DNA from: Agromyces bauzanensis | Lineage (GTDB): Bacteria > Actinomycetota > Actinomycetes > Actinomycetales > Microbacteriaceae | Reading direction: 5' to 3' | NCBI RefSeq assembly: GCF_014645655.1 | Contig: NZ_BMMD01000009.1 | Coordinates: 1-64,000, forward strand | DNA: 64,000 bases | Shown: one piece after another, positions 40,120-48,897 of the stretch | Position numbering within the stretch: position 1 is the first letter of the stretch | Layout of the letters: every line of letters begins with the position of its first letter | Program-made: the position numbers and the translations under genes | Notes under the pieces: model-generated | The model's database searches: none | Told to the model about the DNA's origin: nothing | Seen by the model: the letters and a program-made list of their open reading frames with translations, nothing else

Positions 40120-40956
40120 TCAGTCCCGCGGCCCGACGATCATGAGCGGCACCGGTAGCGAGACGAGCAGCTCGTGGCTCACCGAGCCCAGGAGGAACCT
40201 CACGACGTTGCCACCGCCGTGGCTGCCGACCACGAGCAGCGCCGAGCCCTCCGCGACCCGCTGCAGCACCTCGGCGGCAGGCCCGGGCTCGAGCCGGCCG
40301 GTCGCGCGTGAGTGGAGGCCCCTGGCGAACTCGACCGCCTCGTCGAGGACGCCGCGGTGCATGTCCTCGAGGGCCTCGACGTCGCCCACGTACTCGCCGT
40401 AGGCCGCGTTCCACCCGGGTGGGATGCTCCACGCGTGCACGACCTCGAGGTCGGCGCCGAGGCGCTTCGCCTCGGCGGCGGCCGTCTCGACGGCTCGCAT
40501 CGACGCGGGGGAGCCGTCGACTCCGACGACGACGGCGGAACGTGCGCCCGTCGTCGGAGCCGACGGGATGACCGCCACGGTTCCCCCGCCGTGACGGCCG
40601 GCCAGTCGGGATCCCACGGTCCAGCGGGAGCCCCGATGCGTCGCTGGTGCGCCCACGACGACCAGCGTGTCGGGGCCGAGCTCCTCGGCGAGCGCGCTGC
40701 TCGGCGAGCCATGCTCGGTCTCGGTCGTGATGCTCAGGTCGGGCCGGCCGGCACGAAGCCGCTCGGCCACCTCCATGAGTCGGACGCGCTCGGTCGACAG
40801 TTCGCCGCCCGCCCGCTGGTACTCGCCCGACGTGGCCGTGCCGCCGATCGCACGCACGATCTTCAGCGGCGTTCCGACTCCGCGGGCGACCGCCCACTCG
40901 AGTGCGGCCTCCGATTCCGGCGTGCCGTCCCAGCCGACCACGATGCGTGTGAACAT
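40120..40956 (-). CDS. Tandem universal stress protein
   Basis: 278 residues, two UspA domains; both keep parts of the ATP motif (VVGWDGTPESEAALEW, VVGAPATHRGS; VVGVDGSPASMRAVE, VVGSHGGGNVVRFLLGS). Preceded by a DevR-like box 35 bases before the start. Confidence 0.92.
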   Translation of the reverse strand: MFTRIVVGWDGTPESEAALEWAVARGVGTPLKIVRAIGGTATSGEYQRAGGELSTERVRLMEVAERLRAGRPDLSITTETEHGSPSSALAEELGPDTLVVVGAPATHRGSRWTVGSRLAGRHGGGTVAVIPSAPTTGARSAVVVGVDGSPASMRAVETAAAEAKRLGADLEVVHAWSIPPGWNAAYGEYVGDVEALEDMHRGVLDEAVEFARGLHSRATGRLEPGPAAEVLQRVAEGSALLVVGSHGGGNVVRFLLGSVSHELLVSLPVPLMIVGPRD

Positions 40957-40991
40957 GACGGCAGGCTGCCCCAGCAGGCGGCGCCGACATC

Positions 40992-41005
40992 GGGTCGAAG
41001 GTCAC
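40992..41005 (-). promoter_or_regulatory. DevR-like box 2
   Basis: Reads GTGACCTTCGACCC leftward, 35 bases before the leftward universal stress protein; the same spacing as box 1. Confidence 0.6.
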
Positions 41006-41032
41006 ATGGGTTTGGCCCAGGGGCGCCGACGA

Positions 41033-41046
41033 GGGACCTTCGGCCC
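41033..41046 (+). promoter_or_regulatory. DevR-like box 3
   Basis: GGGACCTTCGGCCC, 69 bases before the Hsp20 start. A TACGTT at 41069-41074 could be the -10. Confidence 0.6.
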
Positions 41047-41115
41047 GGCCCCGGCATCCGTGGGCTCGTACGTTCGAAGCACACCGGTTGAGCATCGCTC
41101 ATGAAGGGAGCCACC

Positions 41116-41571
41116 ATGGCTGGATCACTCAGCCGCTTCGACCCGTTCGCCGAGCTCTCGGCGCTGCAGAAGCAACTCTTCTCCGAGGGGTTGTTCGGTT
41201 TGGGCCGACGGCCGTTGCCGACCACCGACATCTTCACGGAGGACGACTCGAAGCTGACCGTCGAGGCGCACCTCCCCGGATTCGCGGAGGGCGACATCGA
41301 GATCGACGTCGACCAGGGCGCGCTCGTCATCCGCGCCGAGAAGCACGAGAAGGAAGAGGACAAGGGCAAGAAGTACGTCGTGCGCGAATCGAGCTCGAGC
41401 TACTACCGCCGCATCCAGTTGCCCGAGCAGGCCGATGAGGACGCCGTGACGGCGTTGTTCGAGACGGGCGTGCTGCGGGTGACGGTGCCGTTCAAGGAAC
41501 TGCCGAGCCCGCGGAAGATCTCGATCAACCGCGGCGGGCCGTCCGACGCCGGAGGTGGCGCGGCCTCGTGA
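41116..41571 (+). CDS. Hsp20/alpha-crystallin small heat shock protein
   Basis: 151 residues from ATG at 41116 (MAGSLSRFDPFAELSAL), preferred over the ATG at 41101 because AAGGGAG precedes it. Alpha-crystallin domain with DIFTEDDSKLTVEAHLPGF and ETGVLRVTVP. C-terminal tail KISINRGG resembles the IxI motif. An HspX counterpart in a DevR-type regulon. Confidence 0.93.
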   Translation: MAGSLSRFDPFAELSALQKQLFSEGLFGLGRRPLPTTDIFTEDDSKLTVEAHLPGFAEGDIEIDVDQGALVIRAEKHEKEEDKGKKYVVRESSSSYYRRIQLPEQADEDAVTALFETGVLRVTVPFKELPSPRKISINRGGPSDAGGGAAS

Positions 41572-41617
41572 CGTTCGCGGGCCTGACAGGGGTCCTGGGC
41601 CTGTCCGGCCCGGTCTC

Positions 41618-41631
41618 GGGACCTTGGGCCT
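41618..41631 (+). promoter_or_regulatory. DevR-like box 4
   Basis: GGGACCTTGGGCCT, 34 bases before the PNPOx-like gene. A related GGCCTGTCCGGCCC lies just upstream and may be a second half of a tandem site. Confidence 0.55.
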
Positions 41632-41665
41632 TGCCGACGGATGATCCGCCCGCGAGACTCGAGGA

Positions 41666-42112
41666 ATGACAGACGACGTTGACGACCGACCGCCGACTCG
41701 AGCCCTCACCGAAGACGAGTGCTGGCAACGCATCGCCGAGGCATCCTTCGGGCGTGTCGCGGCGGCGGCGGCCGGCGAGGTCGACATCTTCCCCGTGAAT
41801 CACGCGGTCGACTCGCACGGCGCCGATGCCCGCACGATCGTGTTCCGCACGTCGCCGGGCACCAAGCTCATCGAGCTGACCATCCACGAGGGTGTCGCAT
41901 TCGAGGTCGACGGGTTCACCGACGCCGAGGCGTTCAGCGTGGTCGTCAAGGGCACGGCGGAGCAGTTCGACCGTCGGGGCGAGGTCGAGGCCGCCGAGAA
42001 GCTCGGCGTCACCCCGTGGGCTCCCGAGGAGAAGACCCGGTGGGTGCGGATCACCCCACGCGAGGTGAGTGGTCGCACGTTCCAGCGACGGCGGGTCGCG
42101 CCGGTCGGCTGA
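41666..42112 (+). CDS. Pyridoxamine 5'-phosphate oxidase-like flavin protein
   Basis: 148 residues. Split-barrel fold suggested by FGRVAAAAAGEVDIFPVNHAV, IVFRTSPGTKL and FEVDGF. Close to the DUF/PNPOx proteins found in mycobacterial DosR regulons. Cofactor FMN or F420 not decidable. Confidence 0.82.
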   Translation: MTDDVDDRPPTRALTEDECWQRIAEASFGRVAAAAAGEVDIFPVNHAVDSHGADARTIVFRTSPGTKLIELTIHEGVAFEVDGFTDAEAFSVVVKGTAEQFDRRGEVEAAEKLGVTPWAPEEKTRWVRITPREVSGRTFQRRRVAPVG

Positions 42113-42162
42113 CCGCGTGGCCCGGACGACGGATGCCGCGGGGTCGACCTCGTGGCATCCGC

Positions 42163-42801
42163 TCACCGCGGCTGGTCGCGGTGCTCGAGCTGGTAGACGG
42201 CTGCCTGCGTGCGCCGTGCGAACCCGAGCTTGCGGAGCAGGCCCGAGACGTAGTTCTTGACGGTCTTCTCGGCGAGGTCGAGATGCTCGCCGATCTGCCG
42301 GTTGGTGAGGCCCTCGGCGATGAGGGCGAGCACCTGCCGCTCGCGCAGGTTGAGGGAGCCGAAGCGCGGGTCGTCACGATCCTCGGCCGCGGCGCTCGCC
42401 GCCACCCGCTTCGTGGCGGCGGCATGCAGCAGGTTCCGCCCCCCCGCGGCGGCTCGTACGTGGTCGACGAGCTTCGAGCCGTTGATGTCCTTCAGCACGT
42501 GACCCGACGCCCCCGCGAGCACCGCGCTCATCGCGGCCTCGTCGTCGTCGTACGCCGTGAGGATCAGGCACCGGATCTCGGGATGCCGCGACCGGATCTC
42601 GCGGCACAGCGCGACGCCGTCGCCGTCGGGCAGCCGCATGTCGAGCAGCGCGACGTCGGGCAGGGTGGCGTCGATGCGGGAGAGGGCCCGCGCGACGTCG
42701 CCCGCCTCGCCGACCACCTCGAGGTCGTCCTCGCGTCGCAGCAGCTCGGCGACCCCCCGCCGCACGATCTCGTGGTCGTCCACAAGGAACACGCGCGTCA
42801 T
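42163..42801 (-). CDS. DevR/NarL-type response regulator
   Basis: 212 residues. Receiver domain: acidic pocket VDDHEIV, phosphoacceptor Asp in ALLDMRLPDG, LTAYDD and lysine in VLKDI. C-terminal LuxR-type HTH: LNLRERQVLALIAEGLTNRQI and EKTVKNYVSGLLRKL, strongly like DosR/DevR. ATG overlaps the sensor kinase stop. Proposed to bind the five boxes in this cluster. Confidence 0.93.
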   Translation of the reverse strand: MTRVFLVDDHEIVRRGVAELLRREDDLEVVGEAGDVARALSRIDATLPDVALLDMRLPDGDGVALCREIRSRHPEIRCLILTAYDDDEAAMSAVLAGASGHVLKDINGSKLVDHVRAAAGGRNLLHAAATKRVAASAAAEDRDDPRFGSLNLRERQVLALIAEGLTNRQIGEHLDLAEKTVKNYVSGLLRKLGFARRTQAAVYQLEHRDQPR

Positions 42802-44516
42802 GCGTCGACTCCATCCACCGGGTCCGCGGGAACCGTCCAGCGCACCGTGGTGCGACCGGGCTCGGAATCGATGTGCAGGCGGCCACCGCGGCGTTCGGCG
42901 CGGGTCTGCACGTTCGCGAGGCCGCTGCGCCGGCCCGAGGCGGGGATGCCCGTGCCGTCGTCGTCGACGGTGACGCGCACGGCGGTCTCGTTCGCCACGA
43001 TCGAGAGCCGCACGGTGGAGGCAGAGGCATGCCGGACGGCGTTGGTGAGCAGTTCCCGCGACACGGCGGCGACGTCCTCGGCGACATCGCCGGTGACGAT
43101 GAGGTCGACGGGTCCGCTGAAGCTCACCGCGATGGGCTGGGGCAGCGATGGCGAGCACTCGGCCGCGATGTCGAGGAGGCGGCGGCGGAGCGAGCTGTCG
43201 GCCTCGGGGCGCGGCGACATCGCGAAGATGATGGTGCGGATCTGCGTGATGGTGTCGTCGAGCGTCGTGACCGCCGACTGGAGTCGCCGGGCGAGCTCCC
43301 GTTCCGGGGTCGAGCCCGCGAGCGCCTGGAGTTCGAGACCGGCGCCGAACAGCTGCTGGATGACGTGGTCGTGCAGGTCGCGCGCGATGCGGGAACGGTC
43401 GTCGGCGAGCAGCGCCCGCTGGCGCTCCTCGCGGGCGCGCGCCAGTTCGATCGCCAGGCCCACCTGATTGGCGAGGTCGTCGCCGATGCCGAGCTCGGCC
43501 GGCGTGAAGTGCCCCTTGCCCGGGGCCCGGCCCACGGCCACGACGCCCCAAGCCGAGGACGGGTTCTTCAGGGCCAGGAACATCGTCGGTCCGACGCCGT
43601 CGCCGTCCATGACGGCCAACGCATCGCTGGTGCTTCCCGCCCGCCCGCCCGGTCGCGCGCGGGACTCCCCGCTCTCGAACACCACCGCGGCGGCGGTGCG
43701 CATCCACGGGATCACCGCACCGCCGAGCGTCTCGGCACCGAGGCCGCGCGCCTCGGCGACGCGGACCGTGAGCGGGTCGGGGCCCGGAACGACGATGCAG
43801 ATGCGGTCGGCCCCGGTGCGCGCGATGAGCTCGTCTGCGAGCATCGGCACCGCCGCGGCGCTCGCCGTGCCGAGCAGCGCCGACGTGATCTGCGCCGACG
43901 ACGCGGTCCACGACTGCCGCACGCGCGTCTCGTCGTACAGCCGGGCGTTGGCGATCGCGAAGCCCGCGGTCGCCGCGAGAGCCGTGACCAGGTCTTCGTC
44001 CTCCAGGGTGAACTCGCCCGCTCGCGGGTTCGAGAGGTAGAGGTCGCCGAAGACGTCGTCGCGTACCCGGATGGGCACGCCGAGGAATGCTTCCATCGCC
44101 GGATGCCCCTTGGGGAAGCCCACCGAGCGCGGGTCGTCGGAGATGTGCCGCAGCCGGATGGGACGCGGGTCGTCGATGAGTGCCCCGAGCACGCCGTGGC
44201 CCTCGGGAAGGTGACCGATCCGCGCCACCGCATCGGGAGCCATGCCCACGTGGATGAACTCCTCGAGCCCGCCCTCGGGCGCTACGACGCCGAGCGCACC
44301 GTACTCCGCGTCGACGAGTTCGACGCCGGCCCGGACGATGCGCTCGAGCACCATGGGCAGCTCGATGGGCTCCACCACGGCCTGGGTGGCGTGCAGCAAC
44401 GCCCGCAGGCGGCCCTGCGTGGCGGTCACGTCGTCGGCGCGGTCGACGAGATCGTGCAGCGCTCGGTCCAGCTCCGACCTCGGCTGGTCGGAAGGCGGCA
44501 GCATCCGCTCCGGCAC
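42798..44516 (-). CDS. GAF-domain histidine kinase, DevS-like
   Basis: 572 residues from GTG at 44516. Two GAF domains (about 55-200 and 225-370), HisKA_3 with the phospho-His in SRIARDLHDHVIQQL, and an HATPase domain with VDDDGTGIP and GLANVQTRAERRGG. No membrane helix, so a cytoplasmic sensor; in DevS/DosT the first GAF binds haem and senses O2, NO or CO. Whether a haem-ligating His is kept here cannot be confirmed by eye. Confidence 0.92.
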   Translation of the reverse strand: MPERMLPPSDQPRSELDRALHDLVDRADDVTATQGRLRALLHATQAVVEPIELPMVLERIVRAGVELVDAEYGALGVVAPEGGLEEFIHVGMAPDAVARIGHLPEGHGVLGALIDDPRPIRLRHISDDPRSVGFPKGHPAMEAFLGVPIRVRDDVFGDLYLSNPRAGEFTLEDEDLVTALAATAGFAIANARLYDETRVRQSWTASSAQITSALLGTASAAAVPMLADELIARTGADRICIVVPGPDPLTVRVAEARGLGAETLGGAVIPWMRTAAAVVFESGESRARPGGRAGSTSDALAVMDGDGVGPTMFLALKNPSSAWGVVAVGRAPGKGHFTPAELGIGDDLANQVGLAIELARAREERQRALLADDRSRIARDLHDHVIQQLFGAGLELQALAGSTPERELARRLQSAVTTLDDTITQIRTIIFAMSPRPEADSSLRRRLLDIAAECSPSLPQPIAVSFSGPVDLIVTGDVAEDVAAVSRELLTNAVRHASASTVRLSIVANETAVRVTVDDDGTGIPASGRRSGLANVQTRAERRGGRLHIDSEPGRTTVRWTVPADPVDGVDA

Positions 44517-44596
44517 GGCTCCCCCTCCGATTCGCGGGTTGTCCGCAGGCTATCACCGGTCTCGCGTCACGCACGAGGGCGCGGCCGGGCATCGGA

Positions 44597-44610
44597 GGGA
44601 CCAATGGCCC
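44597..44610. promoter_or_regulatory. DevR-like box 5
   Basis: GGGACCAATGGCCC in the gap between the divergent DevS-like kinase and the next stress protein; 80 bases from the former and 97 from the latter, so it could serve both. Confidence 0.6.
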
Positions 44611-44707
44611 GATGCGCGATGCGCGATCAGGTGATGCTGGGACGAAGCGATCGGTAACATCGCGGCAGCGCCTTCGCCGCGTCGCATCGCAGGAAAGACG
44701 GTGAAGC

Positions 44708-45529
44708 ATGGAACGGGCGATCCTCGTCGGCGTCGACGGCTCGATCGCGAGCCGGGCGGCGGTGGCGTGGGCGATCGAACGGGCTGAGGACATCGGGGCG
44801 GATGTCACGCTGCTGTTCGTGGTCGACGACGAGTGGGGCACGATCAGCGATCGGGACCTCACGGAACTCCGCAGCACTGCCGAGCAGACCGCCGCGCGCG
44901 AGCTCGAGTACGCGCGCGAGCAGGCCGGTGCCGTCGCCGTGAGCGCCCGCGTGGCCGTGGGGGCGCCCATGCTGGTGCTCGCCTCCGAGGCGTCCGCGTT
45001 CGAATCGGTCGCGATCGGCACGCACAAGGCGGGGTCCTTCCACGGCCATGCGCTGGGCTCCCGGAGCCTGCAGCTCGCGGCAATGGCGCCCGTGCCGACG
45101 ACGATCGTTCCCGTCTCGGCGTCACCCGGCCGCAGCGGCGTGGCCGTGGGCGTCGGCGACGAGCCCGGCTGGATGGACCCGGTGCGCTTCGCCGCGCACG
45201 AGGCCGTGCGACTCGGGGAGCGCCTCATGCTCATCCGTTCGGGCGGGCCGGATTCGACCGACGACGAACGGGCCCTCGGCCTCGTGCGGGAACTCCCCGA
45301 GACGAGCGAGCTCGAGGCCGGCATCGTGGTGCGCCGGTCGACCTCGTCGCCCGGCGAGGCGCTCGCCGCGGTGTCACGCCGCGCCGTGGTCACGGTGAGC
45401 GGGCGGCCGACCGCCCCCGGCGTGCAGGGCTTCCGGCCGCTGGGGCGCACGAACAACGATCTGCTCATGAACGCCGGCGGACCGGTGATGATCGTCCCGT
45501 TCCGAGCCGCCGCGCCCGTCACCGCCTGA
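44708..45529 (+). CDS. Universal stress protein
   Basis: 273 residues. N-terminal UspA domain (ILVGVDGSIASRAAVAW); the C-terminal domain lacks a clear ATP motif. The GTAACATC just upstream (around 44653) may be the -10. Last member of the stress cluster, with box 5 upstream. Confidence 0.88.
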   Translation: MERAILVGVDGSIASRAAVAWAIERAEDIGADVTLLFVVDDEWGTISDRDLTELRSTAEQTAARELEYAREQAGAVAVSARVAVGAPMLVLASEASAFESVAIGTHKAGSFHGHALGSRSLQLAAMAPVPTTIVPVSASPGRSGVAVGVGDEPGWMDPVRFAAHEAVRLGERLMLIRSGGPDSTDDERALGLVRELPETSELEAGIVVRRSTSSPGEALAAVSRRAVVTVSGRPTAPGVQGFRPLGRTNNDLLMNAGGPVMIVPFRAAAPVTA

Positions 45530-45785
45530 CGCGTCGCCGCTCCAGCAGGAGGGCACCGGCGCCGGCCGCCGCGCCCCACGCCGCGAGCACGGCCAGGTCG
45601 AACCACGGCACCGTCGCGGCATCCTTATTCATGCGGCGGTGAGCCCGTGCTGCACGTGCACGAGGGGGAACACGGCCGCCACCGACACGATCTCGGCGGT
45701 GCGCGCCGAGGGGGCCACCGACGCCACGGCAATGCCCAGGGCGCAGGACGACGCGAGCGCGACGGCAGCTCTCCCGACGGATGCC
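45519..45785 (-). pseudogene. ABC-2-type permease remnant
   Basis: Two hydrophobic pieces in different frames: LGIAVASVAPSARTAEIVS with VAAVFPLVHVQHGLTAA, then FDLAVLAAWGAAAGAGALLL ending RRRVRR. They resemble the last two membrane segments of drug-export ABC-2 permeases with the intervening loop deleted. Its end overlaps the stress protein's end by 11 bases, convergently. Confidence 0.5.
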
Positions 45786-46006
45786 CCGCGCCCTGTTCTT
45801 GGCCGCTGCGGCCGGGTTCCCGACGCTCATCCGGATCTTCGTGTCAGATGGTGTTCATCCCGTTCAGCGTGCTGCTGGCGGTGTATTTCGCGCTCGGCCT
45901 CGAGGAGTTGGGGTTCGTGATGCTGCTGCTCGGCCTGTTCGGCCGCCGGTCGTCCGCCCCCCGATTCGGTGACAGCAGGTCGCTTCGCCCGGTATGGTGC
46001 TGGATC

Positions 46007-46333
46007 ATGGGGGCAATCGACACCGAATCCATCGCAGAGAAGCCGAAGCAGTTCTCCATGCAGGGGGCGCCGGCGAAGGTGCTCTGGTGGGGAATCGTGG
46101 TAGCCGTGGTCGGGGCGCTGCTGCTCGTCTTCGGGCCGGTGTTCCTGGACCAGCTGGATCTCGGCGCCGTCGGGCTGGGCCAGACCATCCGCATCGCGCT
46201 CGAACTCGCCCTGCTGTTCGTTCGCGGAATCCTCCCGCCGCTCGGCGCCGCCCTCATCGCAGCGGGGATCGTGATGGCCTTCATTCAGGCCCAGTACCCG
46301 CGCCGGAAGTCGGTTCGCCACAACTGGAAGTGA
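46007..46333 (+). CDS. Hypothetical two-helix membrane protein
   Basis: 108 residues from ATG at 46007 (MGAIDTESIAEKPKQFSMQG). Two hydrophobic helices (WWGIVVAVVGALLLVFGPVF and LLFVRGILPPLGAALIAAGIV) and a basic tail. No strong ribosome binding site; the frame is open farther upstream (another ATG at 45850), so the start is uncertain. Not recognised. Confidence 0.6.
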   Translation: MGAIDTESIAEKPKQFSMQGAPAKVLWWGIVVAVVGALLLVFGPVFLDQLDLGAVGLGQTIRIALELALLFVRGILPPLGAALIAAGIVMAFIQAQYPRRKSVRHNWK

Positions 46334-46391
46334 CGATTGCGGCGGCATATGCCCGTCGGTCGCTGTCAGGCGCGTGGGGCACACTGGAGCA

Positions 46392-47309
46392 GTGATCGCC
46401 GAGCATGCCCTGACCTGGAGCCCGCGGCATCCGACCGACCTGCACCAGACGATCGGGTCGCTGCGGCGGGGGCCCGGCGACCCCACCTTCCACGTCGACG
46501 CCGCCGGCGGGCTATGGCGCACGACCCGCACCGACGAGGGCGCGGCCGCGCTCCGGTACACGCAGCCGGCCCCCGACGAGCTGCGCTGCGAGGGCTGGGG
46601 CGCGGGGGCGCGCGCGGCGGTCGCGTCGGCGCCCGAGCTCCTCGGGGAACGTGACGATCCGACCGGCTTCGACCCCGGCATCCGGATGCTCGACGACGCG
46701 CACCGGGGCAATCCCGGCCTGCGCATCCCGCGCACCGGGCGCGTGCTCGACGCCCTGGTGCCCGCGATCCTCGAGCAGAAGGTCATCACGCTGCAGGCGC
46801 ACGACTCGTGGCGGCGACTCGTGTGGCGGTTCGGCGAGCCCGCGCCCGGGCCCACACCGCGCCGAATGGTGGTCGTCCCGACCCCCGAGCGCTGGGCATC
46901 CATTCCCGTGTGGGAGTGGCACGGCGCCGGCGTGGACCCGCGTCGGGCCCGCACGATCGTCAACGCAGCGCGCTACGCGGCCCGGCTCGAGGAGGCGGTC
47001 GGCATGAGCCCGGAGGATGCCGCGGCGCGCCTCACCCTGCTGCCCGGCATCGGGGCCTGGACGGCCGCCGAGGTGGCGCAGCGCGCTCTCGGCGACGCGG
47101 ATGCCCTCTCGGTGGGCGACTACCACCTGTCGAACTACGTGGGCCACGCCCTGTGGGGCCGCGACATGACCGATGCCGAGATGGTCGAGGCCATGGCGCC
47201 GTGGGCCGGGCATCGATACCGCGTCGTGCGCCTGCTCGGCGCGGCCGGGGTTCGCGACCGGCCGCGGCGCGGGCCGCGCATGCCGTTCGTGGATCACCGC
47301 GCGATCTGA
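46392..47309 (+). CDS. HhH-GPD family DNA glycosylase (AlkA-like)
   Basis: 305 residues from GTG at 46392. The helix-hairpin-helix LTLLPGIGAWTAAEVA followed by ALSVGDYHLSNYV carries the catalytic Asp. Similar to 3-methyladenine glycosylases acting in alkylated-base excision. GGAG lies 3-6 bases upstream. Confidence 0.88.
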   Translation: MIAEHALTWSPRHPTDLHQTIGSLRRGPGDPTFHVDAAGGLWRTTRTDEGAAALRYTQPAPDELRCEGWGAGARAAVASAPELLGERDDPTGFDPGIRMLDDAHRGNPGLRIPRTGRVLDALVPAILEQKVITLQAHDSWRRLVWRFGEPAPGPTPRRMVVVPTPERWASIPVWEWHGAGVDPRRARTIVNAARYAARLEEAVGMSPEDAAARLTLLPGIGAWTAAEVAQRALGDADALSVGDYHLSNYVGHALWGRDMTDAEMVEAMAPWAGHRYRVVRLLGAAGVRDRPRRGPRMPFVDHRAI

Positions 47310-47369
47310 GCCGACCCTCCGGCCGAAGCGGGTCCGCGCCGGTCAGGCTCCGTCGGTCGGACCTCGCCG

Positions 47370-48280
47370 TCAGTCGCCGCCGGTCAGCGCCTGGGCGGAC
47401 GTGAAGACCCCGGCAGGATCCCACTCGGCTTTCGCCGCGCGAAGCCGGCCGAGGTTCTCGGCGAAGTACTGCTGCGGCCAGTCCTCGATGGCCCGATTCG
47501 GGAAGTTCTGGTAACTCTCTCTGGGGGTGTGCGCCTCGAGCACATCGGTCGCGGCGCTCGTCCACCCCTCGAGGTCGGCGACGAGCGCGGCATCCGTGAG
47601 GTTCGCCCAGACCGGCGTCGGACGCAGCAACTCGGTCATCCACGATGCGCTGCAGCGCCGCCTCGGGCAACGGTGCATCGGCGTACCGCGAGATGTCACC
47701 CCACGAGTGGTCCTCGGACTCGGGATTCGTGAACCGGGGTGCAACCTCCCAGAACGGTTCAACGCGGATGTCGCGGCTCGACGGCGGGGGAGTGGCCTCG
47801 TCGAGGAGCGGCGCCACGATCGCCATGAAGTCGTCCTCGGAGCCGAGGAACTGGCCGCGTACGAAGACGTCTTTCGCGGCCCGTCGTCGCCGGCCGGGGT
47901 CGCCTGGATACCGAACGGAGACGGTCGCTCGTGAGGCCCGCCCAGCGCGAGTGGTAACCCGATGCCGCCGCCGTGCACGAGCCGGCCGACCCCGACGCTG
48001 AGGCACGTGCCGCCGGGCAGGAGCCACCCGCCGTCGCGCGTCGCGGCGAGGATGTCGGCGTTCGTCGCAGCGCCGCCCACCGTCATGCGGCCGTCGGATC
48101 CGACCCGTACCGACGAAAGCCGCGACAGGTCGATGACGAGGCCGGTCGTCGTCGACAGCCCGGCATAGTTGTGGCCGCCCCCGCGCACGGTGAGCGGCGG
48201 TCCGTGCACGCCGCGAGCCCGACGCCGGCTACGGCGAGCGTTCCGGCGAGGAGGAACGTGCGGCGGTCGAACGCCGGCAC
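47370..48280 (-). pseudogene. FAD-linked oxidase (BBE type), multiply disrupted
   Basis: Starts with an intact-looking Tat/lipoprotein signal (DRRTFLLAGTLAVAGVGLAA, 48280) then runs directly into TVRGGGHNYAGLSTTTGLV in another frame, with the first part of the FAD domain missing. Further frame changes follow (SRDIRVEPFWEVAPRFTNPE in one frame, FPNRAIEDWPQQYFAENLG in another). At least three lesions. Confidence 0.8.
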
Positions 48281-48287
48281 GGTCGTC

Positions 48288-48683
48288 TCAGTACTTGTCG
48301 CCCAGTGCCTTCGCCTTCAGCGCCTCGAACTCGCCCTGCGTGATCACGCCCTGGTCGCGCAACGCCTGCGCCTTGGCGATCTCGTCGGTCGGGCTCGCGA
48401 ACGACACCGAGCGGACGTACGCGTCGCTGTACTCCTGGTACTCCACCTGCTTGCGCGCCGACCGCTCCGCCATGCCCTTGCCGCGCGCGATGACGTAGAC
48501 GAGCGCGGTGATGAACGGGACGAACACCAGGAAGATCAGCCAGACCGCCTTGAGCCAGCCGTTGAGCGATCGGTCGCGGAAGATGTCGAAGATGACATAG
48601 AAGAGCGCGAACAGGTAGACCATGTACGCGAAGATCCAGAACAGCAGCCAGAACCAGTCCCAGATGCCCTGCAGGAAGTTCAT
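48288..48683 (-). CDS. SHOCT-domain membrane protein
   Basis: 131 residues. Two membrane helices (WLLFWIFAYMVYLFALFYVIF and VWLIFLVFVPFITALVYVIA, PLDc_N-like), then a C-terminal SHOCT motif (ALRDQGVITQGEFEALKAKAL). Common small membrane protein of unknown role. Confidence 0.85.
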   Translation of the reverse strand: MNFLQGIWDWFWLLFWIFAYMVYLFALFYVIFDIFRDRSLNGWLKAVWLIFLVFVPFITALVYVIARGKGMAERSARKQVEYQEYSDAYVRSVSFASPTDEIAKAQALRDQGVITQGEFEALKAKALGDKY

Positions 48684-48897
48684 GTGGAGTCCATTCTCGT
48701 CCCGCCGAGCCGGGTGGCCCGGTCCCCTGGCGTCAACGTAGCGCAGTCGCGAGGCCGGAGGCCAGAGGCTGAGCCCGTCGACTCAAGCCCCGCGTCGCGC
48801 CGTTCCGGTTGCGGCGGCTAGCCACCGCCTCGCGATGCCGACCGCGGTGCACCACCATGGGAGCAGCGCACACTCGCCACGAATCGATCGGAGCACG

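Noticed and set aside
45647-46006. Upstream extension of the two-helix membrane protein
   Set aside because: The added residues are His/Arg-rich and overlap the permease remnant on the other strand; the ATG at 46007 gives a sensible protein, though the start is not certain.
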